A stretch of DNA of 64,000 nt from Anaeramoeba flamelloides. Taxonomy: Eukaryota > Metamonada > Anaeramoebidae. Both the position numbers and the translations under genes were made by a program. Each line of letters begins with the position of its first letter. Position 1 is the first letter of the stretch. The stretch is from contig JANTQA010000032.1 in NCBI GenBank assembly GCA_027625915.1, forward strand, positions 5,270,001 to 5,334,000, given 5' to 3'. The notes under the pieces were generated by a model that searched no databases, had not been told where the DNA came from, and saw nothing but the letters and a program-made list of their open reading frames with translations. Below, piece after piece: positions 1 through 11,676 of the stretch.

Positions 1-1118
1 TTTTAAAAAAATTCTTTGTAAAAATTTGAAAATTGTTTGAAAATTTTAATTTTATAAACTATCTTTCTTAAAAAAATACAATTATTTTTTTATCTGTTGA
101 ATTTATCAATTTTTTGTTTAAACTAAAGAATTATCTGGAAAAAGAAAAATAATCTTTATATTAATATTCTGACAACAAAGACTTGCTATTGAATAATAAT
201 GATTGAAATGATAATAAACAGAGTAAAAACTTGTTATAATGTGAGAAATAAAATTAATTTAATAGTTTTCTGTTTCAGAAAAAAAGGAAAAAAAAATGAA
301 CTCATAAAAAAAATAATCTTTTTTCAAGGTTTCGTTGTGGATCAGAATTTTTTGACACTTGGAATATACAAAATTTGTAAGTAGAGAATACCACGAATAA
401 CATATTTTAAATTTTACCTCCTATATAAGAAGAATAATTTTTTTAAATAATTTTTAATGTTTTTTTGAGTATATTATTAAATTTCATATTTCGTAAAATT
501 TCAAATTTGGTTAAATTGAATTTTTTTCTATTTTTCAAGAGTTTCTTCATTTTTTTCAAGGTTAGGAAAGGTTTTAATGATGCTTAATGATTGTGCGAAA
601 AAAAATCAAACAGATTATTTTGTGATTAGTAGTATTTTAAAACTTAAATTGTGAAAATCCAAAATGTTGAAATCATCTTTACTAAATATTTTTATAAATT
701 TGTACTCGAAAATCAATTTTATCTCCCAAAGTTATTTTATTTTATTTTTTTACACTTTCAAACAAGCTACAAAGGTTTAACTCGTCTCTTAATTATTTTT
801 TTTTTCAAAACCCTAGCCGAAATTTCCTAAAATACCATCCAAACTACCCAAACCCACTCCTAACATAATCTAACATAACTTGTTCTTCCCAAAAAAATGG
901 TTTTTAAATATTACAGTCAATATATTTCAATGGACTGTCTATTTTGAAAAAATTGAGAATTTGACCAATTTTGAAATTTGAAAAGTAATAATTTACTCCA
1001 TTTTTTCATTTTCTACAAATATTAAATTATCGAAAAATTCCAAAAAAAAACAAGTTTTTGATATTTAAATAATAATTATAATTTTTTTTTTTAAAAAAAA
1101 TATTTCAAATTTATTATA
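1..1118. other. AT-rich spacer
   Basis: This is A/T-dominated sequence with many homopolymer runs. Short open frames here, such as one at 199-384, have codon content no different from the surrounding spacer. A slightly less AT-rich patch at about 800-890 shows no recognisable motif. I see no gene or repeat shared with the rest of the window. Confidence 0.6.
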
Positions 1119-3412
1119 TTAATTTTTTTTCTTCAAATTATTTGGTATCCAAGAATCAAGAAAATAATTTTTATTAGTTGTAGAATTCCAATTTGAACTT
1201 TCGTCTTGTTTCGAAAAATTCAAAGATTCGTCAATATTTGTAAAATTATTTGATTTGCTGTGAAGTGATAAGTATTTATCATGAAAATTTTCATTTTCAA
1301 GATCCATTCCTTCCCATGTTTGATGTTCTTGCTTCTTTTCGATATTAATGTTTTCAATTCCATCATTATCATCATCTTTGTCGTCGTCGTCGTCGTCTTC
1401 ATCGTCATCAATTTTGATATCATCATCAATATTTTGATTATTATAATAACCATTGTTTTCACCATCACTATCAATATCAATTTGATTATCAAAACCAAAA
1501 TCATCATTATTATCATGCCAATTCCCATTATCGTTTCCATTTTTTTTCAAATAGCCATCATTTTTGTATTGCTGGACATTAATATTACTTTGCCCATCTA
1601 TTAAATTCCTTGCTATCTTTGAAGGTTTTTTTTGTTTTTGCTTTAATTTGCTTGAAGTAGGCGAACCAAATATTTTTTTGTAATCTTCTAAATCAAATAG
1701 CGCAACTGGTTTCTCATCTTGATCACTTTCAATTTCATTTTTTGGTCTTCTTAAAGTAAGCTTTAATTGTTTAATTTTTTCTTTTGTGTTTTTTTGATAA
1801 TTCCGCAATAGATTTTCTAATAGTTGCACACTTTCTTGAATTAAATTTGTGATATTTTTTAATGACTGTTCAAGAATGATTATTTTATTGAAAGGCAGTT
1901 TCTCTATTAATTGCAACAGCCTTTGGCGGTACCTAAATAAATCTTCAATTTTAAACGACAAATTGATTTGCTTTTTATAAAAACTCTCAATTTGGGAATT
2001 TTGATGTTTAATTGGTTGGATTTTCATCCCCCCCTTTGTTGGTTTTCTGTTATTATTCGGATTTAATGTGTTGGATTGTAGTACGTCTTTTAATAAGGAT
2101 TGCAAATTATTTTCATGTGATTTTTTATCGATTATACGCGAGCTAAAATAATATTTTTCTAAAAATTGTTGGTTTTGGGTATCCAAATTTTTGATGCGAA
2201 ATAGTGATTCTTGGCTTTGTTCTTCTTTGCCTTCTTGTTGCGTTTGACGATTTTTTGGTCCAGTATTAATATGTGAGTTTTTCTTTTTAAGATCAGCATT
2301 ATAATTATTGGTGGCAGGCAGTTTTTTTTGAGAAAAATGGGGTGTAGTTTCCCATCTTCTTATTCTTTCTGTTTTATTTGGAGAAGAACTTTTTAGATAC
2401 CTCACCGTTTGTTTGTTAACTTTGTTACCACCCAAAAGTGTAATAATCTTTTTTATAATAAATTGCGATTCCTTTGCTGACACTACACTTGTTTTTAATG
2501 TTAGAATTTGTTGATCTGTGGCAACACGAGGATCTTTGATTTGGCTTTTTCCGTTTTGATCGATAATTAAAGTAAATTTTGGCTTTTTTTGTTTTTCTTG
2601 TACTTTTTTTTTTTTTGCTGTTCGATATTTAGGACCACCAATATGTTTATTTTTAAAATGGTTTAGATTTGGGTTATCAATAATGCTTGATCTGAGTGAA
2701 TTATTTAGTATACTCTTTCTTTTTTTTTGAATCTGCCTTTTCTTTTTTTCTTCTTGTTTTTCTTGTTCCCTTTGTTTTTTTTTTTTTTTTTTTTTTCTCT
2801 TTCTCTTTTTCTTTCTCTTTCTCTTTCTTTTTCTTTTTCTTTTTCTTTTTCTCTTAACTTTTTCCTTTTTCTTTCCCTTTCCCTTTCCCTTTCCATTTCA
2901 ATTTCCATTTCCCTTTCCCTTTCCCTTTCCAGTTTCCTTTCCCTTTCCCTTTGCTTTTTCCGTTCCAAGTTTATTTGTTTTCTGAGTTTTGTTTCCATTT
3001 CTTTCTTTCTTTTTTCTCTTTCAGGGTTATTGTTAATGATCAAATTATAATTTGTAGGATCACTCTTTTTTATTATCAAATTTTCATTCTTTTTGCCTTT
3101 TTCATTTCTTTTTGTTGTCTTGGCTGTTTGATCTTTTAGATTTGTAAATTTGGTTTTGGACAGCAACTCATGTTTCACAAGAGAAAGGCAAAATTCTACT
3201 TTTCTTTTATTTATTCTTTTCTTTATTGTTTCGTTTCCAAAAAACAAAGAACATTGCTTACAAAGATGAATTTGAAAAATTGGTGCTTTTTGTCTCAAAA
3301 GATTTGTTTTCTGGTTGAGATCACATTTCACATCCACAAAAACGAAAAAAAGATTCGCTTTTTTTGATTTACACATTTTACAACGTTTGAAATGGAATTT
3401 GTTTTGGCTCAT
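1119..3412 (-). CDS. Lys/Glu/Arg-rich protein with N-terminal CxxC...CxxC motif, frame-split
   Basis: I do not recognise this protein. It starts at an ATG at 3410-3412. Residues Cys11, Cys14, Cys51 and Cys54 form two CxxC pairs that could bind zinc. A Lys/Arg/Glu-rich, probably helical tract follows. This frame runs to 2705. A second frame, open without an ATG from about 2775 down to the stop at 1119, reads on from the same kind of charged tract into a well-behaved protein (for example FTLIIDQNGK near 2575). It ends with an Asp/Asn-rich acidic stretch and a Trp-containing tail. The two frames overlap at a run of 22 T (about 2775-2796 on the plus strand), so one missing or extra base would join them into about 764 residues. 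A short spliced-out segment is the alternative. The acidic tail and basic middle suggest a nuclear protein, but that is only inference. Confidence 0.65.
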
Positions 3413-3473
3413 TTGAAAATAAGAACCAAATGAAAAAAGAAAATGTTTAAAAAATGAAAAATAAAAAAAAATA

Positions 3474-3740
3474 GGTTTAAGGGATTAGTCGACCACGACA
3501 ACAATGTAAACTCTGAAATATTTTATTGGTTATTTTCTTTAATTACCAATTTTGGATATGTTAGGTACCAAAAAATTATGATCTACTAAGAAACTCAGAG
3601 AAGAGATTTTTTATGTTCGATCAAATTTTTTTTCTCCATTTGTTCTGGAAAAGAACAGCAATTATATTGATTTTATTTGTTTATTATCAAAATTTTTTGT
3701 TCAGTGATGGATATTTTCATTATTACAACAGTACAGACTT
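3474..3740. repeat. Repeat G-short, copy 1 (TTTAAGGGAT head)
   Basis: The segment begins TTTAAGGGAT and continues through a CGACAACA block and a CAAAAAATTNTGATC block. All three recur in order at 40982-41240, just downstream of the G-alpha gene. Similarity fades after about 250 bases. This copy lies some 60 bases upstream of the start codon of the minus-strand gene at 3412, so it could contribute to its promoter region. No terminal inverted repeats or target duplication were found. Confidence 0.45.
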
Positions 3741-5016
3741 TCTTTATTAGAGTTAATTATACACTTGGGGAAAAAAGTGAAACAATATTTTTAATTAATC
3801 TTACTTTCTGTTTTCAGTAATGTCGATAAGAAAAAAATGTGTTTAACTTTTCTTCCTGAATTTGGAAGAAAATGATTTTTTTTTTTTTTTTTGAGATAAT
3901 TCTTTTGAATGAGTAAAAACAATCGTTTTATTGGTAAAATTGGAAAATATTAGTATCATTGTAAGTAGAATAGTTTATACCAATAAAAATTTTCAAGTTA
4001 ATTTATAAAATTGTACTAAGAAAATGTGATTGAATATAAAATGGAAATTCATTTTTTTCAAAGAAACTCTTCTTATAAGAGATTCATTTTGGAATTATGC
4101 CATTATTTCCACAAAATTTATAAATAATTTTTCATTAGAAATACAGGTTCAATTTTAAGAATGATTCTTGTAAATATGTTAAATCTATTTGTTAAAAAAA
4201 ATAATTCAAAATTGAAAAGTATTTTTCAATTTTTTTTTCTATTTTCAAAAAGGGAAAATAACCTTTTAAAAACTTTCTGGAATAAAAAAAATGGATTTAT
4301 TAATATAATTTATATTTTTAAACTTTTTTTAAACACTAGCCAAAATCAGATTAATTTAATCAACTCATTTTGTACTGCTATTCATTTTTTTTTTTTTGTG
4401 ATTAGAATTAAAATATTAAAAATGAAAAACAACACAAAATACATATTTCTTTTTTTAAAAATAATACTTTCCAATATACAAGAGAAATTATGTTAAAGAA
4501 TTTTCAGGAATTAACTCTATTGTTAATAAAAAAATAATGTGCGTTTTTTTTGCTGGTATTGAAAAAATCAGGAATTTTGATTTCAAATAATGGATTTAAA
4601 TTAAAAAATTGTATAAATAATACAAATTTGTCTCTTTCAGAAACGAAAAGATAAATTAAAGAAAAAAAAATTTGAAGTTTCAATTAGATCTTGACAAAAT
4701 TACTTTTTATTTTTTGTAAAATTGTATTCGCTTTATCAGATTAGTATTTTATTTTGAATTGGGTTGGGTTGAAAATAATCAAGATATATATGTTTAGTAT
4801 ATAAAATTATTATTTTGTATATCGTGTACTTTATATTGTAATTAACAAATGAATAAACAAATATTTAACTTTCACTGGTTTTAATATTTTAAATATTTTT
4901 TGAACAATGATTCTTTAAATATTTTTGAAAATTTAATAAACTTTTTTCTGTTTAAACAATTGAACACCTGAAAAGAAAAGCACATCAATTATTCTCATTT
5001 TTATTTCAATGCCTAA
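3741..5016. other. AT-rich spacer without recognised feature
   Basis: A/T-rich sequence with poly-T runs. An open frame at 4161-4496 is made almost entirely of Phe, Lys, Asn, Ile and Leu codons, as expected by chance at this composition. Nothing else is supported. Confidence 0.55.
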
Positions 5017-5018
5017 TA

Positions 5019-5934
5019 AAAGGTACCAAAAACTCTTTTTCAAATAAAAGGGTACAGAAATTTTCAAGAATTATTCATAATTGAATCAAATTAATTAAAG
5101 TAAAATTCCAAAAAAAAACTCATTAAAGTATAAAAAACACCCAACGGAATATTTAAAACTCATTAAAACAAAACAATAAAAATTAAAATTAAAAATTTTT
5201 AAAAATTGGTGTACCCTTTTATTTAAAATGAGAAATCTCGTTTTTTAAATTGTAGGGAAAGGATATTAACAAATCAATAAAAACCTTTGAACATGGTGAA
5301 TTGAGAAAAAGTTCCCGAAATTTTTTTGATGATTCTTTAGACGTCAAACTTTTGTTTTTTAAAGTCTCATTTTCAAGATAAAGCTGCAATTACAGTCTGT
5401 TTCACTTTTAAGGCACAAACCTTCAACGAAATTTAAGGAGCAAAAAAAATCTCAAATTAAGGCACAAAATTCAAATTCTAGTAAAAATAAATTGTAAAAA
5501 AAAAAAATTCCAAATTTTGTGCCTTAATTTGAGATTTTTTTATGTCTTAAATTTCGTTGAAAGTTTGTGCCTTAAAAGTGAAACTGACTGTAATTTGGGT
5601 ATTATGTTGGTATGTATTTTCTTTATTTCTCTTTTCTTTGTTCCATACACCAATCCAATAATAGTCTTTTTTTAATTCCTGTATCTAGCTCATTCGAAAT
5701 CATACTTAAACTGTTTCCATTTATACACTGGTAGATTATTTCCAAATTGGTTTCTTCTTATCTTGCTTTCTCATTTTTCAACTGTTCAAATACATAAATA
5801 AAAAAAAAATGAAAAAATGAATAATTAAAATGCAAACCATCAATAAGTAATTATCTTATTAACAATTAAATTCGATGGTATTGATGATTTGAGATCTGTG
5901 CCCTTTTGTTTGAAAAAGAGTTTAATATACCTTT
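5019..5934. mobile_element. Family B DNA transposon, copy 1, interrupted by a family A element
   Basis: The ends form an imperfect inverted repeat beginning AAAGGTA and containing ACTCTTTTTCAAA and AAAAGGG. TA dinucleotides flank both ends (5017-5018 and 5935-5936), as in Tc1/mariner-type insertions. Without the internal family A insert (5393-5590) the element is about 716 bases. It aligns over its length with 57744-58450. No transposase frame is visible, so it is non-autonomous. Confidence 0.8.
5393..5590. mobile_element. Family A palindromic MITE, copy A1
   Basis: This 198-base element begins CAGTCTGTTTCACTTTTAAG and ends with the complementary order. The arms are about 85 bases, so nearly the whole element is one inverted repeat around an A/T-rich loop. 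TA flanks both sides (5391-5392, 5591-5592). The equivalent point in the second B copy is uninterrupted, which gives a direct empty site. No coding capacity. Confidence 0.9.
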
Positions 5935-5936
5935 TA

Positions 5937-6458
5937 ACTCTCCAAAATTCAATTTTTGAAAAAAGAAAATTATTTAATCAATTCTAGAAGAAATACCAAA
6001 TTAGAACCATTCATTAATTGAAATGTTAACAATTCTTTATAAATTACAATACTCACAAAAAAAAATAAATAATTATCAACACCAATAAACCATCAAAATG
6101 TTAAAATTTTTGGAGAGAGCAAAAAAAAATAATAAATTGATTAGTAAATTTGTTTAAATTCTATTAGGATTATTGATCGATCAAATAGTTAGATAATATT
6201 CAACTAATTTTATTTGAGTTCCTCTATTTTGAAGAACCCCAACTTTAAATAAAGATAATTTGTTGAAAAAATTTTGATCTAACGAAAAAAGTTACTGAAT
6301 TCAAAAAATGAAACAAAAATAATTAAGTAAATGATGAAAAATTGATTTTGAGATTTAACAAAAAATCAAAATTATCTCCAATTTGAAGGAAATTGTATTA
6401 TTGTGAAAGTTTATGCCTTTTTAACTGTATGGTAATTTTTGAATTTTATCTTAGTTTT
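5937..6458 (+). mobile_element. Family C DNA transposon, copy C1
   Basis: A 522-base element sharing blocks in order with five other copies here (11677, 17593, 36909, 53323, 58457). Shared blocks include AATGTTAACAATT and a GGTTAGATAC-like block. Its left end shares the flanking TA with element B1. Terminal repeats are of the AACT(A/C)NAATTC type. Orientation is the same as copies C2 and C4. Internal frames are broken, so it is non-autonomous or decayed. Confidence 0.7.
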
Positions 6459-6461
6459 TAA

Positions 6462-6613
6462 ACACATACGCCATTGTCTATTTAAGTACATAAATTCGGA
6501 TCCATTACAAATAATTTACGAAAAATGTTTTTTTAAAAAAAGGATAATATTTTGAGATTATTTTGTATATTAAATTCCGTTGAAAGGTTTTACTTTAACA
6601 GTTGAACTGTCTT
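6462..6613. repeat. Decayed family A fragment
   Basis: The right half matches family A: a TTTTGAGATT block, a TTAAATTCCGTTGAAAG block and a final GTTGAACTGT, followed by TA at 6614-6615. The left arm is truncated, apparently at the border with element C1. It is more diverged than the complete A copies. Confidence 0.5.
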
Positions 6614-6984
6614 TAAAGGTTATTTAAAAAATTTTTTTTTTAAAAATTAATTTTACGAAGCTAGGATTTGAGAATAAAATTTCCTTATATATAATTTCTT
6701 TTGCTCGTTTTTGTTTAATATTAAAACATAAAAATTCCAATCATATTAAATATTTATTTTTTTCTCAAATTTTAATAATTTTATCAGTTTAAATAATAAA
6801 CTTTACATGAAGAAAAAACCAAATAAAATCATCACTTATTTATTATTTATTTATTCATTTATTGTGGAAAAGAACTAATCAAAGAAAATTTACCAAAGAA
6901 AAAATAGAAGAAGAAAAATAATTAAAATATTAAAGTACCAAAATATTATTAAATTTACATGACCTAATGAAAAATTATCCACTG

Positions 6985-7165
6985 TCGTTAAGTTTTCCAG
7001 GATTTGAAAGAATTGAGTAAAATCCTTGATTTTACTAAATTATTTCTTTCTGGAAAACCGCCATTAGTTTTTTTTTTTAATTTGAGAAATAAAAAGAAAA
7101 TTTCATAAATTTTCTTTTAATTTCTTAAATTAAAAAAAAGCTAGTCATTTGACGACACTCTCCTT
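6985..7165. repeat. Family F dispersed repeat, copy 1
   Basis: Carries the family F palindrome, AGTAAAATCCTTGATTTTAC between diverged AGAATT/AATTCTTT arms. After it comes a block AATTTGAGAAATAAAAAGAA and a fragment related to CTTGACGACACTC. These parts recur in varying order at 12.6-13.3, 22.9-23.7, 39.0-39.8 and 55.0-55.8 kb. Borders are not clear. Confidence 0.5.
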
Positions 7166-7621
7166 AAACAGGAGGGATAAAAACCCAATAGAAAGATTAT
7201 CAGTAATAAATAAATATTCTACAAACTGTGATTAATAAAGTGGCATACCAGAGACTCCAAAAAGTGGATAACTATGTAAATTATCAATTATTATTATTTA
7301 CTACAAACTAAATTATAAATAAATTACTTTCGTAAATTTTTTTATATTTTTTTCTATTTGAAATTGTTTTTCTAATAGTAAAGATTTATATAATCTACAA
7401 AATAACAAATAAATTAATTCCATTTTTATTTGATGATTCATTATATCAGCACACTGTATTCTTTTTATTTGATATTTAGTTTAAAAAATAAAATTTCGAT
7501 CACACTTTTAGGTTTATATTTTTGATTTTTTATTTTTTATTTTTTAGTAAATGATTTTTATTTCAGAGATTCAAAACAGGAAATGTGACTCTTGAATCAA
7601 AATTTCTGAATTTTGCTCTTA

Positions 7622-7815
7622 CATTCAGTTCCACTTTTAAGACACAAACTTTAAACAAAATACAAGGTACAAAAAAATCTCTGATTAAAGCATTTTTTTT
7701 GGAATTTTTTTTTTACAAATTATTTTACAAGAATCGAATTTTGTGCCTTAATTTGGAATTTTTTTGGCCCCTTAAATTTATTTCAAAGTTTTTTTCTTAA
7801 AAGTGAAACAGAGCC
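7622..7815. mobile_element. Family A palindromic MITE, copy A2
   Basis: This 194-base element is flanked by TA (7620-7621, 7816-7817). Both arms show the diagnostic CACTTTTAAG and GTGCCTTAATTT blocks, though more diverged than A1 or A4. A 71-codon open frame across it is an accident of composition. Confidence 0.8.
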
Positions 7816-8471
7816 TATTAAATTTGAAAAAATCTCAAGAAAACCTTAAAAATTGGATTTTTTAACTTAAATTATAAAATATCTTTCGAAAATAATTTTC
7901 GATCAATAAATTTTGTTAACCAATCGTGTTTATTATAAGTGTTGCAATTAAAAAAGTGGACAATTAGGAAAAATATCACATTTTATGAAAATACTTTCAT
8001 TTACTTAAAACTTTTAACTGAAGAAATTTTTTTTTGCCGATTTTAACTTTGAAAAAAAATCGGAAAAAATTCAAAAAAGAATTTCTGCTTTTTTGTTTTT
8101 TTTAAAAAGAATTTTTAACTTCACTGATTATAATTTGTGTTTTTTATATTTGTTTGTTAGGTACTTTTTTATTCTTAAACATTGGATTTACTCAAACTCA
8201 AATTGAAATTGAAATTGAGATTTCTGTATTGAGCTAAAAAAATGCTAATCAACACAAATTTTTTCCCATTTAATTGTCAAATACCAGCCCCGAGTGATAT
8301 CTCACATAAAGCCACTAAAGTTTTACTGGTGTTAAAAAAACAAACTCCGAAATGAGAACTTACATATTTCCAAATATTAATCCTCTTTTAAACATTTTAT
8401 TTTTTGGATTTTTTACTTTAATTTTGTTGGTGATTTAATCTTCTCTCTTCAAGAGTTTTTTTTTCCTGTTC

Positions 8472-10367
8472 ATGTATCTTCCAAATATCGGGTGGTACTC
8501 TGTTCCCACACATGGACAATTTTTAGCTGTTTCTCAGATGTCAATGTGCAAACTTCCTAATGACGATTTAATAGTAGGCTTTGGGTATGGCCCAGAGGGG
8601 TATGCGCTTCGCTTTCTGCAATTGAGTGTGAAGGATCTTGAATGGAGATCACTTTGCGATGTCCGTTCCTTCAATGTCTTGCGAAGGGTGAATTGTTCAA
8701 TCAGCTATTACGAAAACGGGATCTATGTCTTTGGGGGGAGGAGCGAGAGCAACACATTCCCAAATGAGCTGTGGCGCTTTGACTTAACAACCCACAAGTT
8801 CAAATTAGTCAAAACAAATTCCAAAAATCTGAAGGGCAGATATGGGCACACATCGATCGTTTATGAAGACAAAATGTACATTTTTGGTGGTGTCGATAAG
8901 GATTTCACGAAAATGGGGTTACTGGTCTTTGATTTTCTCAAGGGGGAATGGATCACCGAGCCCAAAACAGCCGGGACGCCGATTTCAGATCGATCTGGAC
9001 ACTCTGCTTGTCTGTACAAATATTTTATGGTAATTTATGGCGGAGAAGATTCTGAAATTGAGCTCTCCAACGAACTCAGGATGCTTGATTTAATCAACAT
9101 GACTTGGGACGACGGCGGGGAAATGTATGGAGAAATCCCTGATCGTGTGAAGGGCCATTCCTCTGTCGTCTTCAAGGACTCCATGGTGATCTTTGGTGGG
9201 GAAAATGTCTTTGGGGAAGTCAATAATAAAACATACAGCTTTAATTTGGCACTTTCACAGTGGACTCGGCTTGACGACGCAACCGAAACAACAGACGTTC
9301 TTTCCCAATTCGATCCCAATTCCAATTCTGAGTCAAATTCTGAAAAAGAAATTCAGACTGTTAATAAGGAGAAACTTGGCAATAAAAAAACAAACCAAAG
9401 CAAAAAACCAAAAATCCAAACAAAAACAAACAAGAATGAGAAAGACAGCAAAAGCCTCAAAGGTTTCCAAATTGGTAAGCAATTCGGAATTATTGATAAG
9501 TTTCAATTCGATCCAATTACACAAAGCCAAAAAATTGATTCGGTACCACAGCCGAGGGTCTACCATTCGTCTGTCCTCACGGAATCATATATGATTGTTA
9601 TTGGGGGCATGCAGACAACAAAAAATAATAAATTTAAATACTTTGATGATATACATGTCTTCCGCTTTGAAGAGGAATTGATACGTGATATGCAGAAATT
9701 ATTAAAAAAGGGGATCGTCGCTGATTTGGAATTAGAGCCCTTAGGCTTAAACACTTTAAAAGCGCATTCCTTTATGGTGAATGCGAGAGTCGGGAGTGAA
9801 AAAATTAATTCCTTTATAATAAACTCGCGCGAGGTAACAGAATCTGTGTTGCAAACCATATTATATTATCTGTACACAGACATTTTGTTAATTAAAAACA
9901 AATCTGAAAAAAAGCAAATCTTGAAATTTGCCAAAGAGCTTGAATGGCAGCAATTAATCGAGAGGATGGAAAGTAAGAATAGCAAAGAAGAAAAAAGGAA
10001 AAATGAAAAAAAGTTTATTGAAGATATGGAAAAATTAATTGAAGTGCAAGAGGGGAAAGATGTCACAATAATTGTAAACAATAAGGATAATAAAAGAATA
10101 CAAATGAAGGTACATCGGGCAATGCTGTGCCTTAGATTGGGCGGGGACTTTTTGAAACTCAAAACAGATATAATTGATGACAAAACAGGGCTTTCCGAAA
10201 AGGCTCTCAATATCATGATTCGTTATATATATACAGGCGTAATTGCCAATTGGAGTGTCATTTTTGCCAAACAAATGGCAAATTTTTTAGTCGGGTTTCG
10301 TATACACGAGAGTAGAGAAATTATGATACATTGCAGAAAAAAAGAAATGATCGCTCTAAATAATTAA
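8472..10367 (+). CDS. Kelch-repeat protein with two BTB-like domains (LZTR1-like architecture)
   Basis: A single uninterrupted reading frame of 631 codons. Residues about 17-268 hold five Kelch blades, recognisable by GG doublets after hydrophobic strands (IYVFGG, MYIFGG, MVIYGG, MVIFGG) and Trp near blade ends. A Lys/Asn-rich insert at about 270-355 precedes a sixth blade (MIVIGG, about 360-400). Two BTB/POZ-like modules follow: about 405-490 (weak, with ILYYLYTD) and about 530-625 (KVHRAMLC, then MIRYIYTG). A beta-propeller followed by two BTB domains is the layout of LZTR1, a CUL3 substrate adaptor for Ras-family GTPases. A similar adaptor role is inferred from architecture only. G+C is clearly higher than in flanking spacer, and the start ATG follows an AT-rich leader. 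The first blade is degenerate. Kelch and BTB identity are well supported; orthology to LZTR1 is not established. Confidence 0.9.
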   Translation: MYLPNIGWYSVPTHGQFLAVSQMSMCKLPNDDLIVGFGYGPEGYALRFLQLSVKDLEWRSLCDVRSFNVLRRVNCSISYYENGIYVFGGRSESNTFPNELWRFDLTTHKFKLVKTNSKNLKGRYGHTSIVYEDKMYIFGGVDKDFTKMGLLVFDFLKGEWITEPKTAGTPISDRSGHSACLYKYFMVIYGGEDSEIELSNELRMLDLINMTWDDGGEMYGEIPDRVKGHSSVVFKDSMVIFGGENVFGEVNNKTYSFNLALSQWTRLDDATETTDVLSQFDPNSNSESNSEKEIQTVNKEKLGNKKTNQSKKPKIQTKTNKNEKDSKSLKGFQIGKQFGIIDKFQFDPITQSQKIDSVPQPRVYHSSVLTESYMIVIGGMQTTKNNKFKYFDDIHVFRFEEELIRDMQKLLKKGIVADLELEPLGLNTLKAHSFMVNARVGSEKINSFIINSREVTESVLQTILYYLYTDILLIKNKSEKKQILKFAKELEWQQLIERMESKNSKEEKRKNEKKFIEDMEKLIEVQEGKDVTIIVNNKDNKRIQMKVHRAMLCLRLGGDFLKLKTDIIDDKTGLSEKALNIMIRYIYTGVIANWSVIFAKQMANFLVGFRIHESREIMIHCRKKEMIALNN

Positions 10368-10914
10368 TAATTTCCATTTTACTTTTTTTTTTTTAATTTT
10401 TATTTATCTTAAAATAGTTTTGATATATTTCAACATTTTATTACATATAATTATACAATTAAATTGGTATTATATTTTTGAAATAATTTCTACTAATTAT
10501 GAGTTTAATTTAATATAACGACATATTTATTTCCTAAAAAATATATCCAAAATAAAATTTTAATATTTTTATCCTTTTTTTTTAATTTTTTTTTACATGA
10601 AAATTGTAATTCTATTGATTTTTATCAAAGTAAAAGCAAAAGTTTCGATTCAATATTCTTTTTAAAGTATTAAATAGTGATTCTTTGCCCTAGATCAAAA
10701 AAAAAAAATATTTTTTATTTTAAATATATATTTTATCTGGAAAGATATTTCTTTCCCGAAAAAAGGAGAATTTTTATTTGACTATAAACCGAATATTAGA
10801 ATAAATAATTGGAAAACGGAGTATTTTAATGATTTAAAATTAAAGATCAAAAATGAATATTTAATTAATTTGAAAAACAATCAAAGTTGGAAAATAAAAT
10901 ATTTACTAGTCAAA

Positions 10915-11570
10915 GGAGCCCAGTTATAATGGGTGAAATACATGTGTTTAAGAGGTTCACATATAGATATTAGAAGAAAAAAATTATTTTGGAAATTTTC
11001 AAAATTGAATTCATTTTTTAATATTTTTGCACACATTTGTTTTTTTTATCGTTTTTTTTTTTGATTCTTTAAATCATTGCAAAAAAATTTTTTATTACAA
11101 GAACAATATTCGTTTGGTAAAATGTGTTATTCTAAGGTTATTGAAACCATGTAATTAATTTTTGAGTTATCATATTAATTTCTATTGGAATTTTATTGAA
11201 TTTTAGATCCTGATATTTAATCAATAAATGTGAAAAATTTTCATTTCATTTTCGTTTCCCTTTTTCAAATAGAGACCAAGGATTCCAACACACTTCATTT
11301 GGGGACTTGATTTCTAGAAGAAAAGTGTGGAAAATGAAGTGAAAATTGTTTCCTATTTATTATTCAAATACCAATAGAAGGTCAAAACGAACATTCTTGT
11401 TTTTCTCAATAGGTCGATAAGAATTTGAGTTTTTCAATTTTTAAGAAAATTTATTAATTAATTAGTTTATCTTTCAGACATATATCATTAATTCTTGAAT
11501 GTATATTATTCTGTTTATTTCTTATTTTTTTCTTCAAAGGTCAATTATATAAAATAATGGTTATTTTTTG
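10915..11570. repeat. Dispersed repeat J, copy 1
   Basis: Aligns with 60472-60965 through several blocks in the same order: a TATTRGAAGAAAAAA stretch, CTATTGGAATTTTATT, ACATATATCA and GTATTATTCT...TTATTTCTTATTT. The copies are strongly diverged and no ends with inverted repeats were found. Probably an old mobile element of unknown class. Confidence 0.5.
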
Positions 11571-11676
11571 ATTCCCCTTTGACTAAAAAAAAGTTTACAA
11601 GAATACTATAAAATTATCAAGAAGGAAAATTTTTATTTTAAAATAAAAAATTATAAAAAATTGAAATTAAGTACTA

